DNA of 64,000 nt from Acetobacter peroxydans (GTDB taxonomy: Bacteria; Pseudomonadota; Alphaproteobacteria; Acetobacterales; Acetobacteraceae). Each line of letters opens with the position of its first letter. Position 1 is the first letter of the stretch. The notes below the pieces were generated by a model. The model ran no database searches. It was not told the DNA's origin and was given only the letters and a program-made list of their open reading frames with translations. Shown in pieces: positions 45,134 through 53,285 of the stretch. The stretch covers positions 1 to 64,000 of the forward strand of contig NZ_BJMV01000008.1 of NCBI RefSeq assembly GCF_006539345.1. The letters run 5' to 3'. The position numbers were made by a program, and so were the translations under genes.

Positions 45134-46696
45134 ATGACGGCACAACCGGACGCAGAAACCGCTTCCGTTACCGAACAGGAAATAGAGGATCTGCGGGCGC
45201 ATCCAACGCCGCAGAGCCTGTACGACATTGGTGTAAAACTTTTCCTGGAACAGCGGGGCACGGAAGCTTTTCAGCTCATCCTCGATATTGTCGCCAAGCA
45301 CCTTGACGATACGATGATGCTCGCCGCTGCCACCAGCCTGCTGTGGGAATATACCGCCCGGCACGATGTTGTCGTGATTCTCATGCGTCATATCGTCCAG
45401 CGCGAGCCCTACAACCTGCCCGCAAAGCTGTCGCTCGCAAACGCCCTCATCACCACCGGCGCAGAGGCCGAAGGCTATGGCCTGTTCTCCACGCTGATCG
45501 AGCAGAACCCCACCCGCCGCGCCGAACTGTGCGAAAATCTCTCCAAGGTGCTGCTGGATACCGGCCGCCTTGATGAAGCCATCCGAATTCTGGAATTCTG
45601 GAGCCAGACGGGGGAGGAAACCTTCGCCCTCGTGAACAACATGGCCTGCGCCCTCCAGAATGTCGGCCGCTCACGCGAAGCCCTGCCGTGGTTCCGCAAG
45701 GCCGTGGAACTGGCGGAAAACAAGAAACGCCCCGCCTTCGGTTACGCTGTTTCCCAGATCAAGGCCGGGGATTTCAAGGAAGGCTGGCACAACTACGCCC
45801 AGCGCGACCCGATCGTGGATAACGAAAACTGGTGGTTCGTGCTTCTGCCGCGGCTGCGTCAGGGCGATGATGTGGCTGGCAAGCGGGTCATTCTCTATCA
45901 GGAGCAGGGCTTTGGCGACACACTCCAGTTCATCCGCTCCGCCACATGGCTGATCGACGCCGGAGCGGACGTTACCATCGCCGTGCCCCGCCCTCTGGTG
46001 CGCCTGCTGACCCAGTCCTTCCCCCGCGCAACGGTCAAGGAAATCCGTAAGTTCGCTGAAAATCGGGAGGAAGGCTACGACTTCTCGGCCCCCATTCCTG
46101 ACCTGCCCTACATTGTGGGGGTTGTGTCCGACGAGACCATTCCGGCCAATATTCCCTACCTGCGCGCCGACCCGGCCGACATCGAAAAATTCGCCGCCCT
46201 TCTGCCGCCTGGTCGGCCTCGCGTCGGGCTGGTCTGGGCGGGGGCGCAGCGTATCAAGGCTGAATTTGTGCTCACCGACCGACGGCGCTCGAGCAATCTG
46301 CAGGACATGGCCTCAGCCCTGACGCCGGTTGACGCAACCCTCGTCAACCTTCAGTTCGGCCCGCCGCATCAGCAGATTCTGGCATGGACCGGCCAGACCA
46401 TTGCCGATCCCATGCGCCATGTGAACGATATGGCAGATACGGCTGCCATCATGGAAAATCTGGACCTGATCATCTCGGTGGATACGTCGCCCCTGCATCT
46501 GGCAGGCGGGCTTGGCCGCCCGACGTGGCTTGTCAGCCGCAGGGATGCCTGCTGGCGGTGGCGCGATGAGGGCGATACCACGCCGTGGTATCCTGGAATG
46601 CGGATTTTCCGGGCTAAGGAACTGTCATTCGTTCCTACGTGGAAGGAAGTCGGGGCGGCCCTGCATGAATGGGCCGCAAACTGGAAAGCTCCCTGA
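45134..46696 (+). CDS. TPR-glycosyltransferase fusion, FlmG-like (paralogue 2)
   Basis: This 520-residue protein is a paralogue of the one at 23.7-25.3 kb. TPR-like repeats fill about residues 25-225 (SREALPWFRKAVELAENKKR); the C-terminal half is GT-B/heptosyltransferase-like (RVILYQEQGFGDTLQFIRSA, PRVGLVWAGAQRIK, LDLIISVDTSPLHLAGGLGR, SRRDACWRW). The layout equals Caulobacter FlmG, which glycosylates flagellin. AGGA lies ten bases before the ATG. It diverges from flhA and converges on the lytic transglycosylase gene. Two such enzymes could add different sugars or act on different axial proteins. Confidence 0.78.
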   Translation: MTAQPDAETASVTEQEIEDLRAHPTPQSLYDIGVKLFLEQRGTEAFQLILDIVAKHLDDTMMLAAATSLLWEYTARHDVVVILMRHIVQREPYNLPAKLSLANALITTGAEAEGYGLFSTLIEQNPTRRAELCENLSKVLLDTGRLDEAIRILEFWSQTGEETFALVNNMACALQNVGRSREALPWFRKAVELAENKKRPAFGYAVSQIKAGDFKEGWHNYAQRDPIVDNENWWFVLLPRLRQGDDVAGKRVILYQEQGFGDTLQFIRSATWLIDAGADVTIAVPRPLVRLLTQSFPRATVKEIRKFAENREEGYDFSAPIPDLPYIVGVVSDETIPANIPYLRADPADIEKFAALLPPGRPRVGLVWAGAQRIKAEFVLTDRRRSSNLQDMASALTPVDATLVNLQFGPPHQQILAWTGQTIADPMRHVNDMADTAAIMENLDLIISVDTSPLHLAGGLGRPTWLVSRRDACWRWRDEGDTTPWYPGMRIFRAKELSFVPTWKEVGAALHEWAANWKAP

Positions 46697-46707
46697 GCAG
46701 CCCCAAG

Positions 46708-46726
46708 CCCCCGCACGCAGCGGGGG
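46708..46726. terminator. GC-rich hairpin between convergent glycosyltransferase and transglycosylase genes
   Basis: The perfect stem CCCCCGC/GCGGGGG has a five-base loop in the 35-base gap between two convergent stops. There is no T-tract on either strand. Confidence 0.5.
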
Positions 46727-46731
46727 TGCGT

Positions 46732-47727
46732 TCAGTCTGCTGCGACTCTACGGGACGCGGCCAGCGCCACCGGCGACGCCCGGTACGAAGCCAGAGACCG
46801 GCCCCGCATACCAGCCATAGCCGGACGGCGCGCAACCGGCTCTGAAAAACTCCGCATTCCCATGAAGGGATGGAAGACCTGAGCCGGGGCGGGCCGATCG
46901 TCAGAGGCGACCTGCTGCCCATCAGAAGGTTTAAGGATGGTGGACTCGTGGCTGGCGGCTGGCAGCATGGGAGAACTAAACAGGGGCGAGCCCTTGGCCA
47001 GCAACCCACCGCCACTTTTATGTCCGGCATTGGCAGGCTCGTGACCATCCTGCGGCACGGCCCAGGCTTCCAACACCTTCCACTGATACGGCGTCCCAAT
47101 CCCCGGTGTCTGGGAATGATAGGCGGCCGCGGCACGCGGCCAGCTTCCCGTCTTGTCGTACATCTGCCGCAGGAACGTGGCCCCGTACTGTGCGTTCCGA
47201 ACGGGGTCGAACGCCTGATCGACCGAAGGAAAAGCATCAGGATGCTGCTGCAGGTTGATCTGCATACAGCCCACGTCCAGCGAGTTCACGCCCTGATCCC
47301 GGAACGCCTGCACGGCGGCCACGGCTTCCTGACGGCTCTGGTAGTAGTGCCCCACCCCGGCTGCAGTAATGGTCCACGGCCAGGGCGCAACCGCGCCATC
47401 TGCTTCAACACGCCCACTTTCCACCTTGCTCATGGCAAAAAGGAACCCTTCGGGTATGTTCAGGGCACGCTCGGCCTGTGCCGCCGCTGTAATGCACGAC
47501 ATGGCCTCGGGCGATCTGGCCTCGGCTTTCTTCCCGATGGCCACCAGCGCGGTCAACATGAGCAGACCGGAGCAAGAATAACGGTTAAAGACGGACATGC
47601 AGCCTGCATACAGCATTCCGCCCGCCAGAGCCAGAAAGAGAGCCACAAGGACAGCACGCCACAATAATTTCATCGTAATAGCGCCGCATCCGGCTGCAAG
47701 CGACCCTGTGCGCAGATAACTAGGCAT
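46732..47727 (-). CDS. SLT-type lytic transglycosylase / peptidoglycan hydrolase
   Basis: This envelope enzyme probably cleaves peptidoglycan glycan strands. The SLT domain is visible: FAMSKVESGRVE with catalytic Glu103 (numbered from the first ATG), GVNSLDVGCMQINLQQHPDA, and AAAAYHSQTPGIGTPY. A hydrophobic N-terminus acts as anchor or signal. Three starts are possible (the first ATG, MKLLWRAVLV 18 codons in, or MSVFNRYS 43 codons in); none has a strong ribosome site. The C-terminal 110 residues are a low-complexity tail. It diverges from flgI-flgJ, whose FlgJ lacks a muramidase domain, so this enzyme is the likely partner opening the wall for the rod. Confidence 0.82.
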   Translation of the reverse strand: MPSYLRTGSLAAGCGAITMKLLWRAVLVALFLALAGGMLYAGCMSVFNRYSCSGLLMLTALVAIGKKAEARSPEAMSCITAAAQAERALNIPEGFLFAMSKVESGRVEADGAVAPWPWTITAAGVGHYYQSRQEAVAAVQAFRDQGVNSLDVGCMQINLQQHPDAFPSVDQAFDPVRNAQYGATFLRQMYDKTGSWPRAAAAYHSQTPGIGTPYQWKVLEAWAVPQDGHEPANAGHKSGGGLLAKGSPLFSSPMLPAASHESTILKPSDGQQVASDDRPAPAQVFHPFMGMRSFSEPVARRPAMAGMRGRSLASYRASPVALAASRRVAAD

Positions 47728-47817
47728 TGAATGTCTGTGCCATGCCTAGTATCGTGCCCAAGCCGTGGCCCTGATGAAACCGGCTGTGGCCAATAATGCT
47801 AAAAGGTGAGCAGTTCT

Positions 47818-49026
47818 ATGAGGAATCGCCTCAAGGCGAACATTGGCCCCAACAAGCGCGCCTGCTCTCCCAATCAGGGTTTTACCGCACGCCGCTGGCT
47901 TCATGTCAGGTCAAGACAGGCTTTGTCGGCATTGGTAGCCGCCCTCTTTCTGACAGCGACACTTGCCCCTGCTCCGGCCCACGCCGCCATTGTCCGCATT
48001 AAGGACATTGTCGATTACGAAGGCATACGGGACAACCAGCTTGTCGGCTATGGTCTGGTGGTTGGTCTGAACGGCTCAGGCGACCGTCTGACCAACACCA
48101 TCTTCACCCGTGAAACACTGATCGGTATGCTCAACCGTCTGGGCGTGAATATCCGCGACCGACAGATTCAGCTACAGACCCACGACGTGGCCGCGGTGAT
48201 GGTCACCGCGACGCTCCCCCCCTTCTCGCATGGCGGCGGTCGCATTGACGTAACCGTTTCAGCCGCAGGTGACGCGCGCGACCTGACGGGCGGCACCCTG
48301 CTGGTCACGCCGCTGCAGGCGGCCGATGGCGAAGTCTATGCCGTGGCACAGGGGTCGCTTGTTACCAACGCGTTTTCGGCAGCAGGGGCCGGAGCCAGCG
48401 TTTCGCAGAACATCCCGACAAGTGGGCATATCGCCAACGGCGCCGTGGTGGAACGTGAAGTGCCAGTCTCGCTCGGTTCAGGCGGACTGATCCATCTTTC
48501 ACTCCGCAATCCCAATTTCACGACCGCAACCCGTATTGTGGACGCCATCAACCACTCCATCGCCCGCAACATGGCCCGCGTTGAAGACCCCCGTACCATT
48601 GCCGTCAACCTGTACGGCCGTGACCCCGCCCAGACATTATTCCGAATCGGTGATCTGACAATCGAACCCGACACCATGGCCAAGGTGATTGTGGATGAAG
48701 CCAGCGGCACCATCGTCATGGGCGATAATGTGCGGATCAGCACAGTGGCCATCGCGCAGGGGAACCTCACGATCCAGATTACGGAAACGCCGCAGGCTTC
48801 ACAGCCGGGGCCGTTCTCCAATGGCACCACCGCCATTCTGCCGCGCACACAGATCAACGCCAACACCGGCAACTCCCAGCGGCTGGGCATCCTGCGTGAA
48901 GGGCCTACACTAGCCAGTCTGGTTTCCGGCATGAACGCTCTGGGCATGGGGCCGCGCGACATGATCAGCATCCTGCAGGCCATTAAGGCAGATGGCGCCC
49001 TGCAGGCCGACCTTGAGGTGAGGTAA
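47818..49026 (+). CDS. flgI: Flagellar P-ring protein FlgI
   Basis: FlgI polymerises into the periplasmic P-ring bushing around the rod. A long signal peptide ends at PAPAHA (about residue 57). The mature protein begins AIVRIKDIVDYEGIRDNQLV and contains GYGLVVGLNGSGDRL and FTRETLIGMLNRLGVNI, which define FlgI. AAGGTGAG lies eight bases before the chosen ATG; a GTG four codons earlier overlaps that site. The length is 402 residues. flgJ follows after three bases. Confidence 0.96.
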   Translation: MRNRLKANIGPNKRACSPNQGFTARRWLHVRSRQALSALVAALFLTATLAPAPAHAAIVRIKDIVDYEGIRDNQLVGYGLVVGLNGSGDRLTNTIFTRETLIGMLNRLGVNIRDRQIQLQTHDVAAVMVTATLPPFSHGGGRIDVTVSAAGDARDLTGGTLLVTPLQAADGEVYAVAQGSLVTNAFSAAGAGASVSQNIPTSGHIANGAVVEREVPVSLGSGGLIHLSLRNPNFTTATRIVDAINHSIARNMARVEDPRTIAVNLYGRDPAQTLFRIGDLTIEPDTMAKVIVDEASGTIVMGDNVRISTVAIAQGNLTIQITETPQASQPGPFSNGTTAILPRTQINANTGNSQRLGILREGPTLASLVSGMNALGMGPRDMISILQAIKADGALQADLEVR

Positions 49027-49029
49027 GAC

Positions 49030-49350
49030 ATGAGTTCAGCCATTCTCTCGGCGCTGGCCAATAACCAGCAGGCCCTTACCTCGCAGTCCAACCTGACACC
49101 TGCCCAGCTTGAACAGGCGCGGAAGGCAGCGGTAGACTTTGAAGGTGTGACAATCGGCGAAATGCTCCAGCCCATGTTCGATACAGTCGATCTGTCCGAT
49201 TCGATGTTCGGCGGTGGTGCGGGCGAAAAACAGTTCCGCGACCTTCAAGTGCAGGAAATGGGCAAGCAGATCGCCAATAACGGTGGCTTAGGCATTGCCA
49301 ACACCGTGTATCGCCAGTTGCTGGCCATGCAGGAACAGGCCCAGTCATGA
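49030..49350 (+). CDS. flgJ: Rod-binding protein FlgJ, N-terminal domain only
   Basis: FlgJ helps cap and assemble the rod. This 106-residue product contains only the rod-binding domain (RKAAVDFEGVTIGEMLQPMF, GEKQFRDLQVQEMGKQIANN, GLGIANTVYRQLLAMQ). The C-terminal muramidase domain of enterobacterial FlgJ is absent, as in many alphaproteobacteria. It starts three bases after flgI and its stop overlaps the next gene by four bases. The divergent SLT enzyme nearby could provide the missing wall-cutting activity. Confidence 0.92.
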   Translation: MSSAILSALANNQQALTSQSNLTPAQLEQARKAAVDFEGVTIGEMLQPMFDTVDLSDSMFGGGAGEKQFRDLQVQEMGKQIANNGGLGIANTVYRQLLAMQEQAQS

Positions 49351-49775
49351 GCGCCGCCCTGAGCAAGCAGGAAGGGCTGATCCTGCGGAGCTTTCAGAAA
49401 GTGTGCCGGGTGCTGGAAAAGGAAAACGATTTTCTGGCCGAGCTGAAGTTTCAGAAAATCACTGACCTGCTCCCTTCCAAGCAGAAGGAAATCGCGGCTC
49501 TGGAAGCCGCACTGGTCGAACGTGCAAAAATGCTGGCCGCAAGCGGGCAGGAACATACCCCCCTGCCCCCGGATGTGGAAAAGGCCGCCCAGGATTTCAA
49601 AGCCATGATCGCCACCAATCAGGTAAGGCTTCAACAGGCTATCGAAACCCAGAACAGCGTCATTCAGCTTATTCTTGAAGCCGCGCAGGAAAGCGTTACG
49701 GGTTATGCCGCATCCGGCCACTATGTGCAGGACCACCGGGCGCAGGGCGCCATGACCCTGCGCAGCGACGTATAA
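49347..49775 (+). CDS. flgN: FlgN-like flagellar export chaperone
   Basis: This is a helical 142-residue cytoplasmic protein with heptad-like sequence (RVLEKENDFLAELKFQKITD and LPSKQKEIAALEAALVERAK), consistent with FlgN, the chaperone for FlgK and FlgL. It overlaps flgJ in an ATGA junction, so it belongs to the flgI-flgJ operon. The family is poorly conserved in sequence, and the assignment rests on pattern and context; another small export chaperone is possible. Confidence 0.65.
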   Translation: MSAALSKQEGLILRSFQKVCRVLEKENDFLAELKFQKITDLLPSKQKEIAALEAALVERAKMLAASGQEHTPLPPDVEKAAQDFKAMIATNQVRLQQAIETQNSVIQLILEAAQESVTGYAASGHYVQDHRAQGAMTLRSDV

Positions 49776-49821
49776 GCCTTTCCTGCTTCATTTTTACCTT
49801 TGTGCATTTTCAGGATCATAC

Positions 49822-50532
49822 ATGGACAAGTTTTTTATCAGCCTCGACAGCGCCCCCGAACGCAGCGCGGCTTTCCAGCGCCTCAATGCCCATGTTCCTG
49901 ACATCGTGCCGTTCAAGGGGCTGGAAGCCTCTACAGTCGATATTGCCGCCATGAAGCAGGCTGGGCTTGTCGCCGAAAGCTGTCTGTTCTCCCCCGCTGC
50001 TCTGGCAGACGCGCTCAATCACGTTTCGCTCTGGGGCACCGTCATGCAGTCGGGCACCGGTGCCTATGTGTTTGACGACCGCACGGTGCTGTGCCGGAAC
50101 TTCGTGGAGGCCAGCGAAGATATTATTGCAAAGCTCCCGGCCAACTGGGACATTGTCTGCTGGAACTGGGCAGGCGACAACGTCATGCAGTACGAGTTAC
50201 TGCCCGGCATCACACATGCCACAACCATGTATTTTCAGGATTCCGTGCAAAAGCACGTCGAGGACTTCAACACGGTCGGCATGGCCTCTCTGCCTTTCCG
50301 CCTTGTACAGATGTTCGGCTTTGGCAGCTACGCCATCTCCCCTTCAGGCGCTGCCAAACTGATCAAAAGCTGCCTGCCACTGAAGACGGAAGAAGTGCTG
50401 CACTACTGCCTTGGCGGCCAGATGCTTGAAGCAACCGACCTGAGCATCCTGCTCAATCGTTATTATATGGATATAAGCGCTTTTGTCTGCGTGCCCCCGC
50501 TCAGCCTATCCGACACTTCTGCGCCGGTCTGA
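49822..50532 (+). CDS. GT25-like glycosyltransferase
   Basis: This 236-residue protein resembles glycosyltransferase family 25. It opens with FFISLDSAPERSAAFQRLNA, close to the GT25 start (INLD-x-xxER), then PFKGLEAS, and HVSLWGTVMQSGTGAYVFDD where GT25 has a segment ending in an EDD-type motif. AGGA lies six bases before the ATG. It follows the flgN-like gene by 46 bases and precedes a lipoprotein gene. GT25 enzymes usually act on LPS, but the flagellar context allows protein glycosylation. It is the fourth glycosyltransferase-type gene in this island. Confidence 0.7.
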   Translation: MDKFFISLDSAPERSAAFQRLNAHVPDIVPFKGLEASTVDIAAMKQAGLVAESCLFSPAALADALNHVSLWGTVMQSGTGAYVFDDRTVLCRNFVEASEDIIAKLPANWDIVCWNWAGDNVMQYELLPGITHATTMYFQDSVQKHVEDFNTVGMASLPFRLVQMFGFGSYAISPSGAAKLIKSCLPLKTEEVLHYCLGGQMLEATDLSILLNRYYMDISAFVCVPPLSLSDTSAPV

Positions 50533-50551
50533 AATCTGGAGGAGCTTCTAT

Positions 50552-51064
50552 ATGCGCTTTACCACTTTGCGCGCTGATACGCCCGACCAGCATCGCCCCT
50601 GGACAGCCGCAATGGCTGTCGCCGCGTGCCTGACTCTGGCCGGATGTACAAGCTCCCCCGCCACCCCCTATCTCAAAGAAGGGGTCAAGCTGTCGCAGGC
50701 TGGTTTTGTCGCCCATCCGGCGGATACAACCGCCCGTTATGCCATGATGAACACCCTGCCCCCAGGGGAGCTGACATATCGCAACTCGGCCGCTGGTCCG
50801 ATTTATCTTTATGCGGACCCAATCGGCTGCGGCTGCGTTTATATGGGGTCTGACATTGCCTACCGTACGCTGGTTTCTGCGGCTGAAGCCGAGGCCCAGC
50901 AAAACAAGCAGAAGAACTACAAGCCAGACTATGTCCTGCCCAGTATGCAGGAAATGGCCGCTGAAACCCGCCGCGACACAGCGGAATGGGACTGGAGCGC
51001 ATGGTCCTCCAGCGCCGACCCAGGCCCCAGCCAGCCGAAGCATGTCATAGGGGCTTACTGGTAA
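50552..51064 (+). CDS. Lipoprotein of unknown function
   Basis: This is a 170-residue putative lipoprotein. The start MRFTTLRADT is chosen because GGAGGAG lies nine bases upstream; it yields a signal sequence with lipobox LAGC (about residue 32). Notable in the mature part are YADPIGCGCVYMGSD, with closely spaced Cys, and a C-terminal Trp-rich segment AEWDWSAWSS. It follows the GT25-like gene by 19 bases and probably shares its transcript. No family is recognised. Confidence 0.65.
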   Translation: MRFTTLRADTPDQHRPWTAAMAVAACLTLAGCTSSPATPYLKEGVKLSQAGFVAHPADTTARYAMMNTLPPGELTYRNSAAGPIYLYADPIGCGCVYMGSDIAYRTLVSAAEAEAQQNKQKNYKPDYVLPSMQEMAAETRRDTAEWDWSAWSSSADPGPSQPKHVIGAYW

Positions 51065-51103
51065 AACTGCTGTCCCTGATCGCAGGGCTCAGACTAAGAA
51101 CGG

Positions 51104-51122
51104 CACGCGTAATAAACGCGTG
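51104..51122. other. Hairpin between convergent lipoprotein and DUF6468-type genes
   Basis: CACGCGT-AATAA-ACGCGTG is a perfect 7-bp stem with five-base loop, just before the end of the minus-strand gene. It is AT-poor in the stem and has no T-tract; a terminator role is only possible. Confidence 0.4.
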
Positions 51123-51124
51123 TC

Positions 51125-51883
51125 TTACTCGCCCTGCCGCCCCAAAAAAGTCTGCTCCAGCACCTGCATGTACGGACGTCTGCGCACCCGAACATTGCCG
51201 GACGATGGCTTACCGCTGGTCGCCAGCGAAGTACTGCTCTCCGCTTTACCGCCAGCACTGCGCGGCGGAGCCGGATCGTTCTTCTTGCCATCGCCCCCAG
51301 TTGCATCCGCTTTTTTGGGAACAGGAAGCTGGGGCATCTCTTTCTGCACCCCTGCCGGCTCTGCAGTTGAGGTTTCGCTGGCAGGGGGCTTCCCTTCCAA
51401 CTGATTACGCGGCGGCGTGTCAGTCTTCGCCGCATCATCCGCTGCGGGTGCCTCGGCCTGCGGCTCCTCCTGCGTGGCCATTTTTTCTTCACGCAGACGC
51501 TCAAGCCGCAGATCTCCGGCTTTTTCGATCAGGTTTTCCAGCCTTTTTTCCTGAACCGGCAACTGCGTTACCAGCGCCTCAAGCCTGTCCGCCGCAGCGT
51601 CAGCCTTGCTGACCACGCCATCCAGCTCAACCCCGGCCAGTTTGGCCTGCTCCACCATGCGGCTGAGAGGCCTCCCGCTGACCTCTCCCGCGATGCGCAG
51701 CTTTTCGACACCCTGATCGGCGCTTTTTACGCTGCTTTCCAGTTTTTCAACCAGCCCAAGCAGGCTTTCGCGGTCACGTTTGAGATTGGACAGCACCCGA
51801 CCAAGATAGAAACTGTAGACAATCCCTAAAAACAGGAAAATCGACAGCACGACCTCAATGATCATCTGGATCTGTGTCAGCAT
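51125..51883 (-). CDS. DUF6468-type membrane-anchored flagellar locus protein
   Basis: This is a 252-residue protein with one N-terminal membrane helix (MIIEVVLSIFLFLGIVYSFY), a cytoplasmic or periplasmic coiled-coil region (LKRDRESLLGLVEKLESSVK, ending near residue 150), and a Pro/Ala/Lys-rich disordered tail with a basic end (NVRVRRRPYMQVLEQTFLG). The pattern of a TM helix followed by LSxLRxDR and coiled coil matches DUF6468 proteins found near fliL-fliM in alphaproteobacteria. Start MLTQIQM is preferred (AAGGA ten bases upstream); an ATG 19 codons earlier is open. It follows fliM in a fliL-fliM-this-gene unit. Confidence 0.68.
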   Translation of the reverse strand: MLTQIQMIIEVVLSIFLFLGIVYSFYLGRVLSNLKRDRESLLGLVEKLESSVKSADQGVEKLRIAGEVSGRPLSRMVEQAKLAGVELDGVVSKADAAADRLEALVTQLPVQEKRLENLIEKAGDLRLERLREEKMATQEEPQAEAPAADDAAKTDTPPRNQLEGKPPASETSTAEPAGVQKEMPQLPVPKKADATGGDGKKNDPAPPRSAGGKAESSTSLATSGKPSSGNVRVRRRPYMQVLEQTFLGRQGE

Positions 51884-51960
51884 CTGCCTGGTGTCCTTCA
51901 GTCTGACCGGGTTGGCGAATAACGCGTCGGATACAGTCATATCCGCGCGCAGTATAGCAG

Positions 51961-53226
51961 TTAAGCTGTCTTGGCGACTTCACCCGCCGGGGCCGGAGCA
52001 GCAACCGGGGCATCTGGCGTCGCGGGATGCGGATGATGCTGGTCGGGCGGTAGTAGACGGCGTTCGATCTTGACAGCGGCACTGCCGTGCAACTGCCCTA
52101 AACGCCCCTGAAACAGTTGTGTCTGCCCGCACTGGAGCCTGACATGAATAGCGGTACCTGCGCGATGCGGGAAGGTGATCTGCATACCGGGTTTGATATC
52201 CAGCACCTCGCCAAGCGGCACAGTTCTTTCTTCCAGAACGGCGGAGACCTGTACATCCGTTTCCATGATTTCGGATATCAGATGGTTTTCCCAGATCGAA
52301 TCTCGCCCAAATCGCTCCCCCATAAACTGTTGGGAAAGCTGATCACGCACAGGCTCAAGCGTCGCGTAGGGAATGATCAGATCCAGATTACCGCTCCGAT
52401 CTTCCATATCAATGTGCAGCTTGGTCATGACCACAGCGTTGGAAGCACGGGCGATCGCCGCGAAGCGCGAACTGACCTCCAGCCGCTCAAACGCCAGATC
52501 AATCGCACATACCGGACTGAAGGCCGAGGACAGATCATCCAGCGTCAGTGTAATCAGTTTTTCGATCAGCGCCCGTTCAATGGCTGTATGAGGCCGGTTT
52601 TCTGGACCGGCATGGCCAGTGCCACGCGGCCCGCCCATGAGAATGTCGATAATGGAGTAGGACAGCGACGAATCAACGACCACCAGCCCATAGTTTTCCC
52701 ACTGCACCGCCTTGAACACAGCAAAGAGCGATGAAGAGGGAACCGTGTTCATATAATCGCCAAAACACATGGAGCGCATACTCTCCATCGTGATTTCGAC
52801 GTTGTCATTGGTAAAGTTACGCAACGTGGAAGACAGGAGCCGAACCAACCTGTCGAACACGATTTCGAGCATCGGCAGGCGCTCGTAGGCAACAAACCCT
52901 GCCTTGATGATACGCTCTATCCCGGTTTCTTCCCGCACAGGGTGGGCTGAAAACGTATTGCCCAGCAGACTGTCGATTTCCGACTGATCCAGCACATGAC
53001 CGCTCATACCGCCGAGATCATCATGATCCATCTCTGCGTGGTCGGCCATGTCATGGGGTTCATCCTCATGACCTTCCTCTACGTGGACAGTGTCCTCCGC
53101 ATGATCGGATTCCTCGGCATGATCGGCCTGTGTATCCGCTTCGACATGAGCCTCATCCGTGCTTGCCTCATGCGTCTCATCACCAGCCGTCGTGTCTTCT
53201 GCATCCTGCATGTCGTTCTTCGCCAC
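51961..53226 (-). CDS. fliM: Flagellar motor switch protein FliM with acidic/His-rich extension
   Basis: FliM is the C-ring subunit that binds phospho-CheY and sets rotation direction. The core is standard: GIERIIKAGFVAYERLPMLE, the SMCFGDYMNTVPSSSLFAVF segment, and LGEVLDIKPGMQITFPH. The CheY-binding motif, normally at the extreme N-terminus, is LDQSEIDSLLG at about residues 79-89. It is preceded by about 75 residues dominated by Asp, Glu, His and Ala (for example DHAEDTVHVEEGHEDEPHD). The C-terminal tail has PPDQHHPHPATPDAP. The length is 421 residues against about 330 for E. coli. It follows fliL. Confidence 0.94.
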   Translation of the reverse strand: MAKNDMQDAEDTTAGDETHEASTDEAHVEADTQADHAEESDHAEDTVHVEEGHEDEPHDMADHAEMDHDDLGGMSGHVLDQSEIDSLLGNTFSAHPVREETGIERIIKAGFVAYERLPMLEIVFDRLVRLLSSTLRNFTNDNVEITMESMRSMCFGDYMNTVPSSSLFAVFKAVQWENYGLVVVDSSLSYSIIDILMGGPRGTGHAGPENRPHTAIERALIEKLITLTLDDLSSAFSPVCAIDLAFERLEVSSRFAAIARASNAVVMTKLHIDMEDRSGNLDLIIPYATLEPVRDQLSQQFMGERFGRDSIWENHLISEIMETDVQVSAVLEERTVPLGEVLDIKPGMQITFPHRAGTAIHVRLQCGQTQLFQGRLGQLHGSAAVKIERRLLPPDQHHPHPATPDAPVAAPAPAGEVAKTA

Positions 53227-53285
53227 GGTTTTAATAAATTAACCCAAATGCGCCCGAAAGCCCCACCCACACCAGAGCGTCTGAC

